A DNA stretch of 59,517 nt from Clostridia bacterium (lineage in GTDB: Bacteria > Bacillota > Clostridia > Oscillospirales > Acutalibacteraceae): the NCBI GenBank assembly GCA_017440755.1, contig JAFSGP010000001.1, positions 1 through 59,517 on the forward strand, given 5' to 3'. This document shows, piece after piece, positions 8,288 to 17,486 of the stretch. The notes beneath the pieces are model-generated. The model did not search any database and was not told where the DNA came from. It saw nothing but the letters and a program-made list of their open reading frames with translations. The number at the start of each line of letters is the position of its first letter. Within the stretch, counting starts at the first letter, position 1. Position numbers and translations under genes: made by a program.

Positions 8288-9586
8288 ATGCGAATGTACG
8301 ACGTGATACAGCACAAGAAACAGGGCTTGCCCCTCACCGAGGAGGAGATTCGCTTTTGTATCCGCGGTTTCACCGACGGGGCGGTGCCGGACTACCAGAT
8401 GTCCGCGCTGGCGATGGCAATCTGCTTTAACGGCATGACCCCGCAGGAGACGGCGGTGCTTACCGATGCCATGATGCGGTCGGGGGATACGGTGGACCTG
8501 TCCCGTTTCGGCACCGCCACGGTGGATAAGCACTCTACCGGCGGGGTGGGGGATAAGACCAGCCTGATTGTGGCACCTATCGTGTCCGCCCTGGGCGGCG
8601 TGGTGGCGAAGATGTCGGGACGCGGCTTGGGGCACACCGGCGGCACGGTGGATAAGCTGGAATCTATCCCCGGCTATCGCACAGAGCTGTCTGCGGCGGA
8701 GTTTCTTGCGCAGGTGGAGCGGGTCGGCATTGCGGTGGTGGGGCAGTCGGGCAATCTGGCGCCCGCGGACAAAAAGCTGTATGCCCTGCGGGACGTGACC
8801 GCTACGGTGGACAGCGTGCCGCTTATCGCCTCCAGCATCATGAGCAAGAAGTTGGCGGCAGGGGCCCATTCCATCGTACTGGACGTGAAGGTGGGCAGCG
8901 GTGCCTTTATGAAAACCCGCGGGGAGGGGGAAGCCCTCGCCCGTCAGATGGTGGACATTGCTACCGCCTGCGGACGGCAGGCGGCGGCGCTGGTGACCAA
9001 TATGGACGTGCCGCTGGGCGAGGCGGTTGGTAATGCCTTAGAGGTGCAGGAGGCGGTGGCTATTCTGCGGGGACAGGGGGACCGTCGGCTGCGGGAGCTG
9101 TGCGAGGCGCTGGCGCGGGAGATGCTGTGCCTGTGCCACGGCTGGACCGCGGAGCAGGCCGCCGCCAAGGTGACGGAATCCATCGACAGCGGAGCGGCCT
9201 TTGCGCAGATGTGTCGCTGGGTAGCGGCGCAGGGCGGCGACGCGTCCTACTTGGAAAATCCTGACCGATTCCCCACGGCTCCCGCCTATACGGTGTGTGC
9301 CCCGCGGGAGGGGTATATTGCCGCCATGGACGCGGAAGCCATTGGCGTGGCGGCGGTGACGCTGGGCGCGGGTCGCGCCCGCAAGGAGGACGAGATAGAC
9401 CCCGCCGCGGGCATTCGCATCGTGAAGAAAACGGGGGATTTCGTGCAGGCGGGAGACCCCATTGCTACTCTGTACACCCATCGCCCGCAGGCGGTGGAGG
9501 CGGTCACCGCGGCGTATTTAGCGGCGATTTCCCTGTCCGACACCCCGCCTGCACCGCAGAATCTGCTGTTTTCTGTTGTAAAGTGA
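8288..9586 (+). CDS. pdp: Pyrimidine-nucleoside phosphorylase
   Basis: A 432-residue enzyme that splits thymidine, deoxyuridine or uridine with phosphate to give the base and (deoxy)ribose 1-phosphate. Family signatures are clear: KHSTGGVGDKTSL (phosphate site), GRGLGHTGGTVDKLESIPGY and SSIMSKKLAAGAHSIVLDVK with GSGAFMK. Length matches the Gram-positive Pdp/DeoA family. The ATG at 8288 follows AAAGGAGG. It is a single gene with its own promoter, so it is probably a nucleoside salvage function not linked to its neighbours. DeoA (strict thymidine phosphorylase) is the alternative name. Confidence 0.92.
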   Translation: MRMYDVIQHKKQGLPLTEEEIRFCIRGFTDGAVPDYQMSALAMAICFNGMTPQETAVLTDAMMRSGDTVDLSRFGTATVDKHSTGGVGDKTSLIVAPIVSALGGVVAKMSGRGLGHTGGTVDKLESIPGYRTELSAAEFLAQVERVGIAVVGQSGNLAPADKKLYALRDVTATVDSVPLIASSIMSKKLAAGAHSIVLDVKVGSGAFMKTRGEGEALARQMVDIATACGRQAAALVTNMDVPLGEAVGNALEVQEAVAILRGQGDRRLRELCEALAREMLCLCHGWTAEQAAAKVTESIDSGAAFAQMCRWVAAQGGDASYLENPDRFPTAPAYTVCAPREGYIAAMDAEAIGVAAVTLGAGRARKEDEIDPAAGIRIVKKTGDFVQAGDPIATLYTHRPQAVEAVTAAYLAAISLSDTPPAPQNLLFSVVK

Positions 9587-9617
9587 TAAATATTTTTGAT
9601 TTTAAAGCGATAAAGTC

Positions 9618-9646
9618 TTGCCTTTCCCCTTTTTCTGTGGTAGAAT
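9618..9646 (+). promoter_or_regulatory. Promoter of the proline symporter gene
   Basis: TTGCCT and TAGAAT with a 17-base spacer, 43 bases before the start codon. Confidence 0.6.
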
Positions 9647-9688
9647 GAGCCTATTATAGGCAATTTGCCAAGAAAAAGGGGAATTTTT

Positions 9689-11173
9689 ATGGTTAACGCA
9701 GAAATGATAATCTTCATTTTGTATTTCCTGTTTATGCTGGGCATCGGCGTATACTTTTTCCTACGCTCCAAATCCGGCGGTGACAAGGGGTACTTCTTAG
9801 GCGGTCGCCAGATGGGTCCGTGGGTATCCGCCCTGTCTGCCGGCGCATCGGATATGAGCGCTTGGGTGCTGATGGGTCTGCCCGCCTCCATCTATGCCGC
9901 CGGTCTGGGGCAGGCATGGATTGCGGTCGGTCTGGGCATCGGCTACGCCATCAGCTGGCTGGTGGAGGCGCCCCGTCTGCGCCGCTATTCCATTGCGGCG
10001 AACGACTCTATCACGGTACCCCAGTATTTGACCAACCGCTTTTTGTCCAAGAGCCCTGCGCTGCAGGTGATTTGCGCGGTGATTTTCTTGGTGGCATACA
10101 CCATTTACGCCGCCTCCAGCATCAAGGCCTGCGGCACGCTGTTCAACACCGTTATGGGCATTGATGCCACCGTGGCGATGTATATCGCGGCGGTTATCAT
10201 CATCGGCTATACCTTCCTCGGCGGCTTTAGCGCGGTTTGCTGGACCGACTTCTTCCAAGGTCTGCTGATGCTGGGCGCGCTGCTGATTGCCCCCATTTTC
10301 GCCCTGACTTTGGTGCAGAGCGGAGAGGGCGCCGGTGAGGTGGCTGCGTTGAGTGCGGGATACTGGAATCCCTTCTTGGACGACGCGGGCAATCTGGCGT
10401 GGCGGGATATTGCCTCCGGCCTCGGCTGGGGCTTGGGCTATTTCGGTATGCCCCACATTATTATTCGGTATATGTCCCTGCGCTCGGATAAGGACGTGAA
10501 GAAGAGCGCTAAGATCGGCATTACGTGGACTACCTTGATTTTGATTTTCTCGGTGGCGGCGGGTGTGATTGGTCACCTGTTGTTGGGGGAGATTGCCGAT
10601 TCCTCCACCGTGTTTATCACCATGGTGCGCAAGCTGTTCCCCGCGCTCATCAGCGGTGTGCTGCTGTCCGCCATTCTGGCGGCGGCGATGAGCACTGCCG
10701 ACTCCCAGCTGCTGGCTTCCGCCTCCGCCTTCTCGGTGGACGTGTATAAGCCCATCATTCGTAAGAATAAGGCCTCCGAGAAGGAGATGCTGTGGGCAGG
10801 TCGTTTCGTAGTGTTGGCTATCGCCGTCATCGCTGTGCTGATTGCCGCCAACCCGGGTTCCGGCACCATTATGAGTCTGGTGGAGAATGCTTGGGGCGTG
10901 TTCGGTGCCGCCTTCGGTCCCGTGATTCTGCTGTCCCTGTTCTGGCGGCGGTTTAATTTCCAGGGCGCCGTGGCGGGCATTCTGTCCGGCGCGGCGGTGG
11001 ATATCCTGTGGCTGATACTGCTGAAGGATATCGGTCTGTATGAGATTATCCCCGGCTTTGCCGCCGGTTTGCTGGTGGCGGTGGTGGTCACCCTGCTGAC
11101 CCCCGCCCCCTCGGACGAGGTTACCGCTGTGTTTGACAAGGTTGCCTCCGGCGAGGACTTGGACGAGGAATAA
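9689..11173 (+). CDS. putP: Sodium/proline symporter
   Basis: A 494-residue member of the sodium:solute symporter family with about 13 hydrophobic segments. GVYFFLRSKS followed by GYFLGGRQMGPWVSALSAG and ASDMSAWVLMGLP are PutP-like, as is the AAMSTADSQLLASASAFS segment near residue 340 that contributes to the sodium site. It should import proline with Na+ across the cytoplasmic membrane; a related substrate is possible. The ATG at 9689 follows AAAAAGGGG. A strong terminator follows. Confidence 0.88.
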   Translation: MVNAEMIIFILYFLFMLGIGVYFFLRSKSGGDKGYFLGGRQMGPWVSALSAGASDMSAWVLMGLPASIYAAGLGQAWIAVGLGIGYAISWLVEAPRLRRYSIAANDSITVPQYLTNRFLSKSPALQVICAVIFLVAYTIYAASSIKACGTLFNTVMGIDATVAMYIAAVIIIGYTFLGGFSAVCWTDFFQGLLMLGALLIAPIFALTLVQSGEGAGEVAALSAGYWNPFLDDAGNLAWRDIASGLGWGLGYFGMPHIIIRYMSLRSDKDVKKSAKIGITWTTLILIFSVAAGVIGHLLLGEIADSSTVFITMVRKLFPALISGVLLSAILAAAMSTADSQLLASASAFSVDVYKPIIRKNKASEKEMLWAGRFVVLAIAVIAVLIAANPGSGTIMSLVENAWGVFGAAFGPVILLSLFWRRFNFQGAVAGILSGAAVDILWLILLKDIGLYEIIPGFAAGLLVAVVVTLLTPAPSDEVTAVFDKVASGEDLDEE

Positions 11174-11177
11174 AAAG

Positions 11178-11217
11178 AAAACAGGAAGCAGAGCCATCGC
11201 TCTGCTTCCTGTTTTTT
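11178..11217 (+). terminator. Intrinsic terminator after putP
   Basis: An approximately 15-bp stem (11178-11193/11200-11214) followed by a T run directly after the symporter stop codon. Confidence 0.9.
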
Positions 11218-11307
11218 CGCATAAGCCTTGTAGTGTGTGCACCCTGAATCAGCATAGTCCGTCCGCAAGCGTTAAATACAGCTTGTTAGAAACAACCACT
11301 GAATATG

Positions 11308-11343
11308 ACAAAACCGACACACCAAAAGGTGTGTCGGTTTTTG
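11308..11343 (-). terminator. Terminator downstream of the detached rpsI tail
   Basis: A perfect 13-bp stem (11311-11323/11328-11340) flanked by A and T runs. On the minus strand it lies about 30 bases after the stop codon of the duplicated rpsI tail at 11371, the same distance at which the second terminator follows the real rpsI stop. It is probably the original operon terminator. Confidence 0.8.
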
Positions 11344-11370
11344 CATAAGGGATAAGGACGGTACAGTTCT

Positions 11371-11403
11371 TTAACGCTTGCTGAACTGGGGAGCGCGACG
11401 GGC
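11371..11403 (-). pseudogene. Detached copy of the rpsI 3' end
   Basis: These 33 bases match the last 33 bases of rpsI (11603-11635) except for three adjacent positions. Both encode the S9 C-terminus RRAPQFSKR and stop. The three changes swap one serine codon (TCG) for another (AGC), so the peptide is unchanged. It cannot be translated as part of S9 here, because 232 bp separate it from the functional end. It resembles one of the two attachment-site copies left by an element that integrates at the rpsI 3' end. Confidence 0.7.
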
Positions 11404-11519
11404 AACGCCTGCGAGCGCCGCCGGTGGCGGATGCAGCGAGCAGGGGTTGGCGCAGCGGTCGAAATTCTGCGAGCGATAGCGAGGAGACGGAATTTCGGGT
11501 ACCGCAAGAGGGGGTTGGG
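11392..11519. repeat. Two-hairpin dispersed repeat, copy 1
   Basis: The first part contains the stem CCGCC-GGT-GGCGG. The second contains GCGGT...ACCGC enclosing CGAAATTC...GAATTTCG around a conserved loop (CGAGCGATAGCGAGGA). A second copy at 52817-52921 keeps the loop and stems but with a different stem sequence. It lies between the two rpsI tails. Confidence 0.65.
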
Positions 11520-11540
11520 AAGGGCGCCCGAACAACGAAA

Positions 11541-11570
11541 AAGCACACAGCCGAAGCTGTGTGCTTTTTT
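11541..11570 (-). terminator. Terminator of the rplM-rpsI operon
   Basis: An 11-bp stem (11541-11551/11556-11566), loop CGAA, A-rich on the left so that on the minus strand a T run follows. It begins about 35 bases after the rpsI stop codon. Confidence 0.85.
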
Positions 11571-11602
11571 GCAAGCTTTGCAGTCTGTTCGGTTCCTGAA
11601 AC

Positions 11603-12007
11603 TTAACGCTTCGAGAACTGGGGAGCGCGACGGGCGCCCTTCAGACCGTACTTCTTACGCTCCTTCATACGAGGATCGCGGGTCAGGAACCCGGCCTTCT
11701 TCAGAGCGGAGCGCAGGCCCTCGCTGTCATACTGCAGCAGGGCGCGAGCCACACCGTGACGGATAGCGCCGGCCTGACCGGACACACCGCCGCCGGCAAC
11801 GCGGCACTCGATGTCGAACTTTTCATTCAGCTCGGTCAGAGCCAGGGGCTGACGAACGATCAGCTTCAGGGTCTCCAGACCGAAATAGTCGTCGATGTCA
11901 CGACCATTGATGGTCACCTTGCCGGTGCCCTGGTACAGACGCACACGGGCAACAGAGGATTTCCGGCGGCCGGTGCCATAGAAAAAGGGACGAGAATTGT
12001 AATCCAT
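11603..12007 (-). CDS. rpsI: 30S ribosomal protein S9
   Basis: A 134-residue S9 protein of normal length with [20 protein letters not shown] near the N-terminus, the [25 protein letters not shown] core, and the basic tail ending FSKR that reaches the ribosomal P site. The second ATG (12007) is preferred because AGGAGG is only three bases from the first. It follows rplM by 19 bases, the standard L13-S9 operon. The last codons are duplicated 232 bp downstream. Confidence 0.97.
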   Translation of the reverse strand: MDYNSRPFFYGTGRRKSSVARVRLYQGTGKVTINGRDIDDYFGLETLKLIVRQPLALTELNEKFDIECRVAGGGVSGQAGAIRHGVARALLQYDSEGLRSALKKAGFLTRDPRMKERKKYGLKGARRAPQFSKR

Positions 12008-12026
12008 GTTCATTAGCCTCCTTCAA

Positions 12027-12452
12027 TCACAGTTCAATCACGACGGGCTTCTGGGAAGCGTGGGGATGCTCAGCACCGGCGAAGCAGTGCAGGCGGGTCT
12101 CCGCCTTCCGACCGTTGTGATTGTTGGGGATCATACCGCCCACAGCCAGCTCCATCGCCTTGGTGGGGCGCTGAGCCATCAGGGTGCCGTACTTGGTGGA
12201 TTTCAGGTTACCGATCCAGCCGGTGTGGCGATTCCACAGCTTCTGCTCCAGCTTCTTGCCGGTCAGAACGGCCTCGGCGCAGTTGATGATGATGACGTTG
12301 TCACCGCAGTCAACATGAGGGGTGTAGGTGGGCTTGTGCTTGCCACGCAGCAGAACGGCGGCCTTGGCAGCCACACGACCCAGAGGTTTGCCGGCGGCAT
12401 CGATGACGTACCAGTTACGCTCGACCTGACCGGCCTTTGCCATAAAAGTCAT
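12027..12452 (-). CDS. rplM: 50S ribosomal protein L13
   Basis: A 141-residue L13 with the conserved RNWYVIDAAGKPLGR start, GDNVIIINCAEAVLTGKK and GMIPNN...GRK segments. It assembles early into the 50S subunit. The ATG follows AGGAGG by eight bases. It is the first gene of the L13-S9 operon, driven by the strong promoter just upstream. Confidence 0.97.
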   Translation of the reverse strand: MTFMAKAGQVERNWYVIDAAGKPLGRVAAKAAVLLRGKHKPTYTPHVDCGDNVIIINCAEAVLTGKKLEQKLWNRHTGWIGNLKSTKYGTLMAQRPTKAMELAVGGMIPNNHNGRKAETRLHCFAGAEHPHASQKPVVIEL

Positions 12453-12545
12453 AGTTCTTTCCTCCTAAATCATTTGTGGGGGGTCTCGCAAGTGACCCCA
12501 TCGCGGCGGCATTTGGGTTAGAGAGCCGCCTGATTTCTCCGAACG
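12453..12545 (-). promoter_or_regulatory. 5' leader of the rplM-rpsI transcript
   Basis: Two hairpins lie between the transcription start and the ribosome site: GGCGGC paired with GCCGCC (12505-12510/12535-12540) and GGGGTC paired with GACCCC (12480-12485/12494-12499). Leaders of L13 operons in Firmicutes are known autoregulatory RNAs. Whether this one belongs to that family was not tested. Confidence 0.5.
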
Positions 12546-12551
12546 TTGCCT

Positions 12552-12580
12552 ATAATAACATATGGAAATTCGGCTGTCAA
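12552..12580 (-). promoter_or_regulatory. Promoter of the rplM-rpsI operon
   Basis: On the minus strand TTGACA (12575-12580) and TATTAT (12552-12557) are separated by 17 bases, a near-consensus vegetative promoter. Confidence 0.85.
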
Positions 12581-12687
12581 GGGTTAAATTGCGGAATTTT
12601 TAATTTACAGCCCGTTTTCTCTCGTTTTCTCTCGTTTTTACGCCGTTTTGCTCTGTTTCTCATTTTTCATTTCATTTTTTTGCAAAA

Positions 12688-12720
12688 GAAAACACCGATG
12701 AAGCCCCATCGGTGTTTTTG
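12688..12720 (-). terminator. Terminator of the NUDIX gene
   Basis: A 10-bp stem (12691-12700/12707-12716) with T-rich sequence after it on the minus strand, just past the NUDIX stop codon. Confidence 0.7.
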
Positions 12721-12722
12721 GC

Positions 12723-13202
12723 TTATTCTATTGCCAGTGGTTTGCCGTTCAGCACCGCCTCCACCAGATTTTCGGCGGCATCGTAGGCTAATTTGAGGGA
12801 GAAAAAGGGGATATCCCGCGCCAGCAGGTCAAGAAAAATGCGGTCTCCCTCCCACGTGGGGAGGGCGGCGACCTTGTGGTCGTCCACCCATTCCAGCGTG
12901 CCCTCGTCGCACTCCTTCACCTCGCCCGTAAAGCCGTGGGCGGTGAACAGGTGCATATATTCCGTCTCCCACACCTCCGACACGAAGGTGACCACCCCTC
13001 GATAGCGGTAGGCGGTGAGGGTGAGCCCCGTTTCCTCCTTCACCTCGCGGAGCAGGCAGTCCTCGGGGCTTTCCTTGTCCTCGAATTTACCGCCTACGCC
13101 AATCCACTTATCGTGGTTGAGGTCGTTCTCTTTTTTGACGCGGTGGAGCAATAGGGTCTGCCCCTTGTCGTTGTGGATATAGCACAGCGTGGTGTTTTTC
13201 AT
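12723..13202 (-). CDS. NUDIX hydrolase
   Basis: A 159-residue protein with a complete NUDIX box, [20 protein letters not shown] followed by ETGL, which binds Mg2+ and cleaves nucleoside diphosphates linked to another group. The overall architecture ([20 protein letters not shown] start) resembles MutT-like 8-oxo-dGTP diphosphatases of Gram-positive bacteria, but the substrate cannot be assigned. It is transcribed alone, divergently from typA. Confidence 0.85.
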   Translation of the reverse strand: MKNTTLCYIHNDKGQTLLLHRVKKENDLNHDKWIGVGGKFEDKESPEDCLLREVKEETGLTLTAYRYRGVVTFVSEVWETEYMHLFTAHGFTGEVKECDEGTLEWVDDHKVAALPTWEGDRIFLDLLARDIPFFSLKLAYDAAENLVEAVLNGKPLAIE

Positions 13203-13266
13203 AGCACATCACCTTTCTGTCCCTATTCTATCATTCCGCCTGTGTTTTTTCAATATGAATTTTTCC

Positions 13267-13295
13267 TTGTATAATTCGTTTCCCTGTGCTATACT
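13267..13295 (+). promoter_or_regulatory. Promoter of typA
   Basis: TTGTAT and TATACT with a 17-base spacer, 40 bases upstream of the typA start codon. Confidence 0.65.
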
Positions 13296-13335
13296 AATCG
13301 GGTTAAGACATTATATAGATAGGAAGCGCAAAACT

Positions 13336-15165
13336 ATGGGAACAAGAGAAAACGTACGCAACGTAGCCATTATCGCCCACGTTGACCACGGCAAGACCAC
13401 GCTGGTGGACCAGCTGCTGCGGCAGAGCGGTATTTTCCGCCAGAATGAGCAGGTGGCGGAGCGGGTGATGGACTCCGGCGACTTGGAGCGGGAGCGAGGC
13501 ATCACCATTTTGTCAAAAAACACCGCCGTCATGTACGGCGACACCAAGATTAATATTGTGGACACTCCCGGTCATGCGGATTTCGGCGGCGAGGTGGAGC
13601 GTATTCTGCTGATGGTGGACGGTGTTCTGCTGTTGGTGGATGCCTTTGAGGGCTGTATGCCCCAGACCCGCTTCGTTCTGAAAAAGGCGCTGGGACTGGG
13701 CAAGAAGCCGGTGGTGGTCATCAATAAGATCGACCGCGACGGCGCCCGCCCCATGGAGGTCATCGACGAGCTGCTGGACCTGTTCATCGAGCTGGACGCG
13801 GACGATGACCAGTTGGATTTTCCCGTATTGTTTGCGTCGGGACGGGACGGCTATGCTTCGCTGGACCCTGATGCCCGCGAGGGGGATATGCGTCCCCTGT
13901 ACGAGGCCATCTTGGAGCACGTGCCGGCACCCAGCGGTGACCCCGACGGTCCGCTGCAGATTTTGTTCTCTAACATCGACTACGACGATTACACCGGTCG
14001 CATTGGCGTGGGTCGTGTGGAGCGGGGCAGCGTGCGCACGGGACAGCCTGTGACCCTCTGCCGTCAGGACGGCACCACGGTGAATGCCCGCATTGGTAAA
14101 TTGTACCAGTTTGAGGGTCTGCGGCGGGTGGAGTGCGAATCCGCCGCGCTGGGCGACCTGATTGCGGTCACCGGCATTCCGGACCTCAACATCGGCGAGA
14201 CCGCCTGCGACCCGGAGCATATCGAGCCGCTGCCCTTCGTGCACATCGACGAGCCCACCATTTCCATGCTGTTCATGGTGAACAACAGCCCCTTTGCGGG
14301 ACGGGAGGGTAAATACGTCACCTCCCGCAACCTGCGGGACCGCCTGTATAAAGAGGTGGAGACCAACGTGAGTATGCGGGTGGAGGATACCGACACCACC
14401 GATGCCTTCAAGGTGTCGGGACGTGGCGAATTGTCCCTGTCCATTCTGATTGAAACCATGCGGCGGCAGGGCTATGAGTTTGCGGTGAGCCGCCCCCAGG
14501 TCATCTATAAAGAGGACGCGGACGGCAAGCGGCTGGAGCCCATGGAGCTGCTGGTTATCGAGGTTCCTGAGCAGTACGTGGGTGTGATTATGGAGCGCAT
14601 CGGCTCCCGCAAGGCGGAGATTGTCAACATGGGCACGCGGGACACCGGCATCAGCCACCTGGAGTTCCGCATTCCCGCCCGCGGTCTGATGGGCTATCGC
14701 CAGCAGTTTATGACCGACACCAACGGCAACGGCATTATGAACAGCCTGTTCGACGGCTACGAGCCGTATAAGGGGGACATTCCCCAGCGGGTGCAGGGCT
14801 CTCTGGTGGCCCACGAAACGGGCGAAAGCTGCGCCTATGGTATTTGGGGGGTGCAGGACCGTGGCGCCATGTTCATCGGGCCCGGTGTGCCGGTATATGA
14901 GGGCATGATTGTGGGACAATCCCCCAAGGACGAGGATATCGTGGTCAACGTGTGCAAGAAAAAGCACGTCACCAACACCCGCGCCTCCGGCTCCGACGAG
15001 GCGCTGCGGTTGGTTCCTCCCACCGTCCTCAGCTTGGAGCAGTCGCTGGAGTTTATCAACGACGACGAGCTGCTGGAGGTTACCCCCGAGAACATTCGCC
15101 TGCGCAAGCGTATCCTGTCGAAGGAGCTGCGCCTGAAGGCGGAAGCAAAGAAAAAGAATAAGTAA
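13336..15165 (+). CDS. typA: Translational GTPase TypA/BipA
   Basis: A 609-residue ribosome-associated GTPase of the EF-G family. The G1 motif AHVDHGKTT lies near residue 15, followed by the switch region [30 protein letters not shown] and NKIDRDGA. The C-terminal BipA-specific domain ends in a Lys-rich tail. It affects ribosome assembly and stress or cold adaptation in characterised bacteria. The in-frame ATG at 13336 is chosen because it directly starts the conserved GTPase domain and follows AGGAAG; upstream in-frame codons are not conserved. Confidence 0.96.
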   Translation: MGTRENVRNVAIIAHVDHGKTTLVDQLLRQSGIFRQNEQVAERVMDSGDLERERGITILSKNTAVMYGDTKINIVDTPGHADFGGEVERILLMVDGVLLLVDAFEGCMPQTRFVLKKALGLGKKPVVVINKIDRDGARPMEVIDELLDLFIELDADDDQLDFPVLFASGRDGYASLDPDAREGDMRPLYEAILEHVPAPSGDPDGPLQILFSNIDYDDYTGRIGVGRVERGSVRTGQPVTLCRQDGTTVNARIGKLYQFEGLRRVECESAALGDLIAVTGIPDLNIGETACDPEHIEPLPFVHIDEPTISMLFMVNNSPFAGREGKYVTSRNLRDRLYKEVETNVSMRVEDTDTTDAFKVSGRGELSLSILIETMRRQGYEFAVSRPQVIYKEDADGKRLEPMELLVIEVPEQYVGVIMERIGSRKAEIVNMGTRDTGISHLEFRIPARGLMGYRQQFMTDTNGNGIMNSLFDGYEPYKGDIPQRVQGSLVAHETGESCAYGIWGVQDRGAMFIGPGVPVYEGMIVGQSPKDEDIVVNVCKKKHVTNTRASGSDEALRLVPPTVLSLEQSLEFINDDELLEVTPENIRLRKRILSKELRLKAEAKKKNK

Positions 15166-15267
15166 TTTACGGCTCGCCGTCTGCATTTTTCGCAGGCGGC
15201 GAACGCATAAATCCCGCCGTATGCACACACACTACCCACAGACCCAAAAAACAGGAGGTATGTGTGT

Positions 15268-16614
15268 ATGAAAACGGGCAAACGAATCGTAGCCGTCCTG
15301 CTGACGGCGACGCTGCTGCTGTGTCTGGGCGGCTGCTTTGGCGGCGGCGAGGACGCGGCGGTTACCGTGCGGTATCTCAACTTTAAGCCTGAGATTGCCG
15401 ACAAGTATCAGGAACTGGCCAATATCTACGAGCAAAAAACGGGGGTCAAGGTGGTAGTGGAAACCGCCGCCAACAACACCTACGAGCAGACGCTGGCGGC
15501 AAAGATGTCCACCGACGAGGCGCCTACTCTGTTCCAGATTAACGGGCCCCGCGGTTATGCCAACTGGGCGGATTATTGCGCCGACCTGTCGCAGACCCAG
15601 CTGTATCAGCACCTCACCGACAAGACGCTGGCGGTCAAGGCGGGGGACAAGGTGGTGGGTATCCCCTACGTGGTGGAGGGCTACGGCATTATCTACAACA
15701 AGGCCATCACCGACAAATATTTTGCTCTCGCCGACCGCAAGACGGGCTTTTCTTCCATGGAGGAGGTCAACAACTTTAACGAGTTCAAGGCATTGGTGGA
15801 GGATATGCAGGCAAACGCCGAGGCGCTGGGTATCAAGGGCGTGTTCGCCTCCACCTCGCTGAAAGCGGGGGAGGATTGGCGGTGGCAGACCCATCTGGCG
15901 AACCTGCCTGTTTACTATGAATTTACCAAAAACAAGGTGGACCTCACCTCCGACGCGGTGGGGGAGATTGCCTTTGAATATGCCCCGCAGTTTAAAAACG
16001 TCTTTGACCTGTACACCGACAATTCCGTCACCGAAAAGAAGCTGCTGGGCAGCAAGACGGTGATGGATTCCATGGCGGAGTTTGCGCTGGAGCAGTGCGC
16101 CATGGTGCAGAACGGCAACTGGGCGTGGAGCCAGATTGCCGACGTGGCAGGGAATAAGGTAAAGGCGGAAAACGTTCGCTTTATGCCCATCTATATGGGC
16201 ATCGAGGGGGAGGAATCCCAAGGCCTGGCGGTCGGCACGGAGAATTTCTACGCCATTAACGCCAAGGCCACCGAGGAACAGCAGAAGGCGGCCGCCGACT
16301 TTATCTACTGGCTGTATTCCGACGAACAGGCGAAGAAATACGTCACCGAGGAGTTTGGCTTTATTGCCCCCTTTGACACCTTTGGCGAGGCGAACCGTCC
16401 CGCCGACCCGCTGGCGGGGCAGGTGATGGACTGGATGAATAAGGAGGGGATTACCTCCGTCCCGTGGCAGTTCACTCTGTTTCCCTCTGCCCGCTTCAAA
16501 GAGGATTTCGGCGCCTCGCTGCTGAAATACGTGCAGGGCAGTAAGGACTGGGATACGGTAGTCAGGGATACGGTGGACGGCTGGAAGAAGGAATCTTCCG
16601 CCGCCGCGCTGTAA
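15268..16614 (+). CDS. ABC transporter sugar-binding lipoprotein
   Basis: A 448-residue extracellular solute-binding protein (family 1, maltose/oligosaccharide type). The N-terminus has a lipoprotein signal with the lipobox LGGC at about residue 21, so the mature protein is anchored on the outer face of the membrane. VRYLNFKPEIADKYQELANI and GVKVVVETAANNTYEQTL are typical of the fold. AGGAGG lies nine bases before the chosen ATG. It starts an operon with two permeases and enzymes for alpha-1,4-glucans, so maltodextrin is the likely cargo. No ATPase gene is present nearby. Confidence 0.88.
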   Translation: MKTGKRIVAVLLTATLLLCLGGCFGGGEDAAVTVRYLNFKPEIADKYQELANIYEQKTGVKVVVETAANNTYEQTLAAKMSTDEAPTLFQINGPRGYANWADYCADLSQTQLYQHLTDKTLAVKAGDKVVGIPYVVEGYGIIYNKAITDKYFALADRKTGFSSMEEVNNFNEFKALVEDMQANAEALGIKGVFASTSLKAGEDWRWQTHLANLPVYYEFTKNKVDLTSDAVGEIAFEYAPQFKNVFDLYTDNSVTEKKLLGSKTVMDSMAEFALEQCAMVQNGNWAWSQIADVAGNKVKAENVRFMPIYMGIEGEESQGLAVGTENFYAINAKATEEQQKAAADFIYWLYSDEQAKKYVTEEFGFIAPFDTFGEANRPADPLAGQVMDWMNKEGITSVPWQFTLFPSARFKEDFGASLLKYVQGSKDWDTVVRDTVDGWKKESSAAAL

Positions 16615-16637
16615 GCCGTCTGTAAAGGAGGGCGGCT

Positions 16638-17486
16638 ATGGACAAGCGACAACTGGGGCGCTGGTTTCCCGTGTTTGTGCTTCCCACCTTAGCGGCGTTT
16701 TGCGTGGCGTTTTTCGTCCCCTTCGTGCTGGGTGTGTGGCTTTCCTTTAACCGCTTTACCACCGTTTCCAATGCCCGTTTTGTGGGGCTGGAGAATTATA
16801 TTCGCGCCTTTACGGCGGACAGCGATTTCGTCCGCGCGCTGGGGTTTTCCGCGTTGTTTACCGCGGTGAGCGTGGTGACCATTAACTTGTTGGCCTTTGC
16901 GCTGGCACTGCTGCTCACCCGCGGTCTGCGGGGCACCAACCTGCTGCGCTCGGTGTTTTTTATGCCGAATCTTATAGGCGGTATTGTGCTTGGATACGTG
17001 TTCAGCCTGCTGATAAACGGCATTCTGTCCTTTTGGGGCGTGGACATCACCTACAGTGCCACCTACGGCTTTTGGGGTCTGGTGGCGCTCAACACCTGGC
17101 AGCTGGCGGGGTATATGATGGTCATTTATATCGCGGGGCTGCAGAATATCCCCGGCGAGCTTATCGAGGCGGCGTCCATCGACGGTGCCTCCGCCGCCAC
17201 CACCCTGTGGCGGGTGAAGCTTCCCTTGGTGATGCCGTCTATTACCATTTGCACCTTTCTGACGTTGGCGAATTCCTTTAAGATGTTTGACCAGAATCTG
17301 GCGCTGACCGCCGGCGCGCCGGAGCGGGAGACCCAGATGCTGGCGCTGGATATCTACCAGACCTTTTACGGGCGGTCGGGCTGGCAGGGGGTCGGACAGG
17401 CCAAGGCGGTGCTGTTCTTCCTGCTGGTGGCGGCGCTGGCGACGGTGCAGCTGCGGCTGACCCGCAGTCGGGAGGTGGACGCATGA
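16638..17486 (+). CDS. Sugar ABC transporter permease, MalF-like
   Basis: A 282-residue integral membrane protein with six predicted membrane spans and the EAA loop EAASIDGASAATTLWRVKLP near residue 180, which contacts the ATPase. It forms the translocation channel with the next gene's product. It starts 24 bases after the binding-protein gene behind AAAGGAGG, and its stop overlaps the next start by four bases (ATGA). The missing ATPase is probably a shared MsmK/MalK-type protein encoded elsewhere. Confidence 0.9.
   Translation: MDKRQLGRWFPVFVLPTLAAFCVAFFVPFVLGVWLSFNRFTTVSNARFVGLENYIRAFTADSDFVRALGFSALFTAVSVVTINLLAFALALLLTRGLRGTNLLRSVFFMPNLIGGIVLGYVFSLLINGILSFWGVDITYSATYGFWGLVALNTWQLAGYMMVIYIAGLQNIPGELIEAASIDGASAATTLWRVKLPLVMPSITICTFLTLANSFKMFDQNLALTAGAPERETQMLALDIYQTFYGRSGWQGVGQAKAVLFFLLVAALATVQLRLTRSREVDA

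Noticed and set aside
11371..11574. A 67-codon minus-strand open frame ending in the S9 tail
   Set aside because: It joins the dispersed repeat to the detached rpsI tail; it lacks a ribosome site and is a by-product of the duplication.
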